A stretch of 64,000 bases of DNA from Membranipora membranacea (lineage: Eukaryota > Bryozoa > Gymnolaemata > Cheilostomatida > Membraniporidae): the NCBI GenBank assembly GCA_914767715.1, contig OU612068.1, forward strand, positions 19,034,001 through 19,098,000. Reading direction: 5' to 3'. A program made the position numbers and the translations under genes. Below the pieces are notes generated by a model. It was given only the letters and a program-made list of their open reading frames with translations, made no database searches and was not told the DNA's origin. Below, in pieces: positions 60,979 to 64,000 of the stretch (position 1 is its first letter; every line of letters starts with the position of its first letter).

Positions 60979-61020
60979 AAAATATCACAGAGTAAGGATA
61001 TCCTTACTCTGTGAAAATAT
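60979..61020. mobile_element. Ultra-short palindromic insertion, copy 3 (28-bp core + 7-bp TSD), with empty-site paralogue
   Basis: The core at 60986-61013 is CACAGAGTAAGG, (AT)2, then the complement arm. AAAATAT flanks it directly on both sides (60979-60985 and 61014-61020). The duplicated block at 61381-61402 has the same flanks, with a single AAAATAT at 61388-61394 followed by AGCTTGGG, exactly the expected unoccupied site. Confidence 0.85.
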
Positions 61021-61619
61021 AGCTTGGGAATTTAGGGGTCCCCAGATGCCAAAGCATTTAATGACCAGCTTGAGCCAATAAAATTTTATATCTGGATATC
61101 CCTGTTGTCATTATTACAAAATAATATTTGATCAATTCGTTGTTAATACGCTTGGGAGTTGAAGGCAATAACCTCAGTTTTTAGCATCAAGTCAAAAATT
61201 ATAGACAGCTGTCAGCAGAGGAAATTCATTGTGCTATTTTTAAATAAAATTCAAGATCTGGCTGCTTTCGTATTTAAAAAAATACAAACACTAATTGACT
61301 TTTAAAAAGGATCCCAAACAGATATAGTCTCGTAGCTGGGTGTTGTTTAAAGTATCCACGTCTATAAGCGTCTGTTTTCATTACTACAAAATATAGCTTG
61401 GGAATTTAGGGGTCCCCAGATGCCAAAGCATTTAATGACCAGTCTGAGCCAATAAAATTTTATATTTGGATATCCCTGTTGTCATTCTTACAAAATATTT
61501 GATCATTTCATTGTTAATACACTTGGAATTTGAAAGCAATAACCTCAGTTTTTAGCATCAAGTCAAAAATTATGGACAGCTGTCTGCTGGAATATTTTGT
61601 CATTTTTTTGTATTAAATA

Positions 61620-63640
61620 CTGATCAGGCGATAGGATCTGTAAACTCTCATATGTAAAAAAACCCCAATAATTAACTTTTTAAAAAGTCACAAACAGATA
61701 TAGATTCACAGCTGGGTGTTGTTTAAAGTGCATATACGCATCTAAAGGCGTCCGGGCAGTAAACTTATTTCTATTCACCATATAGGGCCATTTCCAACAC
61801 AGCCGACAGGACAGTGTCAGTTAACTATTACGTCAATATGTCCCCATCATGCTCCAAAGGGCATGGTAAGTTTTTGGGCACACCATATATAATTCCCTAA
61901 AAATAGGCGGCCATTATTTTCTCTTGTTCCAGTGCATTCATCATGTCTTTTCAAGGTTGTCTATCTCTGAATGTATTACGTATACTGTTCTGCATACTCA
62001 ATATAGTGACCATGATTACTCTTCTATCGTAAGGCAACCCCCCCCCCCCTCACGCTCAGAGGCTATGATGTTTTGTCAAAAAATCATTTTGAGATATCAT
62101 GCTATTGTGTGTGATCTCCCTTGCTTCATGACACCAGCATATGAAGCTAGAATATTACAGCCTATGCGCGTCACCGCTGGATTTGATCTCGTTTGAAATG
62201 ATATGTCTGCGGTCAAATGAATGGCTTCAGGGGTGCGGTTTGTCTGTTGTTGCTGAGCCTTAGCTATCCTTCAAAGATCCTGTTACCCTACCAGCAATAA
62301 TTTTCCGACTCCATCAACAACTGACTTTGGCAAGTTTAAGTGATGACTCAGGTTAGGTTAAGCATTAGCTGGCTTGGGAACCTTACCTCTGTCATTCAAA
62401 CTATACCTATACACATAGTCTCAGAGTCAAGAGATGAAAAAATCCATACTATTTTTTGAGCGATTAAGTATACGGGAGGGGGAAGGGGTGATAAGAGTTT
62501 GGGGGCTCAAACTCCTAAGTTTGTGATGGTCAGCCAACCTTTTCTACGTTTTTTGAGTGATGTGCGCTCAAGGGACGTTTATTTTTGTATGGGAGTTTTG
62601 CAGATAAATATATATTTTTGGTCGAAATTGCGTAGGCTGATAAAATTAATTGCATTGGCGTAAAAAACCAACTATGTGGCTTGTAGGCGGATGTAAACGA
62701 GGTGACAGGGAGGTTAATACCAGCTTTGCCTTTGAGATGGTTTGAGTCGGCGTGGGTTGTTACCACAAAGAGTGTGGTTTAAGCCAAACAGGGTAACTAA
62801 TTGCAGAGGGAATGTGATTGAGACCCAAAGCTCGTAATTGTAAAACAGTGAGTTGTCTACTTCCACAAAAAAAGGGCATGACTCCTGATTTATATCTTAA
62901 CAAAGCAGCTCTCCCATGATTGATGGATTGTTCTCTGGGTGGACAAACATTAAAACCATGTTAGTAAAATGAAAAGAGTCTAAGGATGACAGTAAAACCA
63001 ATCATTACCGACTTCTTGGTATGAATTGAAACATCATTATTTTCATTTATATTTTAAACTCTTTTTATAGGTAACTATATTATTTTGAAAATATTGAAAA
63101 AATAAGTAAATCAGATCAATTCAACTTGACCAACAATACACAACATATTCATAGAAACTATTCAAGCTAAATGTCATGAAAAAACGTACCCACGATACAA
63201 CATGGAGTTCCCAGGAATATCATGCCCTATCTATGATTTGAAAGAGATACAATGCAATTGGACGGATTCCCTGAAGTAAAAGGTCTCAAACATCTATAAA
63301 AATATATGTATCATAAAGGACACCATGCACTGTAGATCACAAAGTATGCGGCTGACATACTCACAATTTTCTAGTCACACAAGAGGATAGATAGAATTGC
63401 GTAACAAATTAAAGAGGATGGAGGATTGAAAATTTCCGACCGGATTAAGAAACTTTATGGTGCAAGTGATTGTAAATTGAATAAATACAAAGTAAAATTG
63501 AAGAGTTCCAAAATCAAGGCGAAAAATGGCAAAGAATCACAGCTAATAAAATAGAGATTGTTCAGAAATCAGTAAGAGAATGTAATACATCGTGTCATGG
63601 TTGTCGGTGGTGTATGACAAAACTCAATTACCTAAATAAG
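61620..63640. other. No feature recognised
   Basis: AT-rich DNA without recognisable exon, RNA gene or repeat. A short poly-C tract lies near 62039. Confidence 0.4.
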
Positions 63641-64000
63641 TTAAAGCCTCTGGAAAGAAGATGATAGCCAACGTTCCACATTAGTGATGAGCTGTTTTCT
63701 AGGGAGAGGCGGCAGAGCAGTCCCTGGTCTTGAAGGCTTCACTATCATGTTATCAGGCTCTTCAATCATAGCGAGTCTTGCCGTACGAGACGGCCTGGCA
63801 CTCTGTGCTCTTTGTTTTACAGCAGGTGTTTCAGGCTTGTCCAGAATTTCCTCACCAGTAAGTATATGAGGAGGAGCGGGCGTCTCACCTGCAGCCCCCG
63901 TAGGTATTTGTGTGCCCTTAGCTAAAACTAAGGTAGTGGTTGCTGATCCTGAGGCTACAAGGGCACCTGAGGGATGAAAGCCACAGTGTGCCGCACTCTC
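63641..64000 (-). CDS. Unidentified gene, terminal coding part (continues beyond window)
   Basis: Reading leftward from the window edge, one frame stays open for 119 codons to TAA at 63643-63641, which is unlikely by chance in DNA this AT-rich. The peptide is Pro/Thr/Ala/Ser-rich: it begins ESAAHCGFHPSGALVASGSA, continues with SARPSRTARLAMIEEPDNM and KPSRPGTALPPLPRK, and ends WLSSSFQRL. The composition suggests a disordered C-terminal tail. FHPSG..VASGS resembles a WD-repeat strand but too little is visible to claim it. A CAG/GTGAGA donor-like site near 63887 and acceptor-like CCCTCAG near 63967 mean the exact exon limits are uncertain. Product unknown. Confidence 0.45.
   Translation of the reverse strand, partial: ESAAHCGFHPSGALVASGSATTTLVLAKGTQIPTGAAGETPAPPHILTGEEILDKPETPAVKQRAQSARPSRTARLAMIEEPDNMIVKPSRPGTALPPLPRKQLITNVERWLSSSFQRL

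Larger units (their letters stand above)
58485..61600. repeat. Segmental tandem duplications
   Basis: Block X (gene-free, with GAATTCAAGCGGTTGT and CAAGAATATGGTAGA) occurs at about 58485-58730 and 59425-59680. Block Y (GGAATTTAGGGGTCCCCAGA, TGATCAATTCGTT.TTAA) occurs at about 58800-59340, 60300-60780, 61015-61200 and 61385-61570. Order and spacing indicate repeated unequal duplication. No open frame is conserved between copies. Confidence 0.8.

Overview
This is eukaryotic genomic DNA: AT-rich, with intron-split genes using GT..AG splice sites and long tracts of short inverted-repeat (foldback) elements and microsatellites. The gene set and the mobile-element style (foldbacks with iterated arms, a LINE remnant) fit a marine invertebrate animal, possibly an invertebrate deuterostome. 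I cannot name the species. I see no bacterial or viral gene organisation.

Layout: (1) 1-1378, + strand: the last four coding exons of NUP93, a nuclear pore scaffold protein. (2) 2228-5405, - strand: a complete eight-exon ARL2BP gene (binder of the small GTPases ARL2/ARL3), including an 18-nt microexon. (3) 6477-19960, - strand: a Friend-of-GATA (ZFPM/FOG/u-shaped) gene in about twelve coding exons. It has the N-terminal NuRD-binding motif, a PR domain, FOG-type CCHC fingers and a CtBP-binding motif with an overlapping sumoylation site. (4) 20.0-30.4 kb: intergenic DNA with several foldback elements. (5) 30448-39238, + strand: a five-exon zinc-finger gene of about 1255 residues that I cannot assign to a named family. 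It has seven fingers, a CtBP motif and two SUMO-interacting motifs. (6) 39.3-63.6 kb: no recognisable host gene. This stretch holds foldbacks, a 2.5-kb TIR element around a dead LINE reverse transcriptase, a nested inverted-repeat complex, segmental duplications and satellites. (7) 63641-64000, - strand: the terminal coding part of an unidentified gene running off the window.

Both zinc-finger genes carry short linear motifs for the same corepressor machinery (CtBP and SUMO, plus NuRD for FOG), so both are probably nuclear transcriptional regulators. Linkage of NUP93 with ARL2BP also exists in human (16q13), and ZFPM1 lies on the same human chromosome arm, so this may be an old animal gene neighbourhood.

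The most unusual object is a set of three tiny perfect palindromes (28, 30 and 32 bp), each flanked by a perfect 7-bp direct repeat. One has an empty-site paralogue about 0.4 kb away. They look like insertions of an extremely small mobile element.
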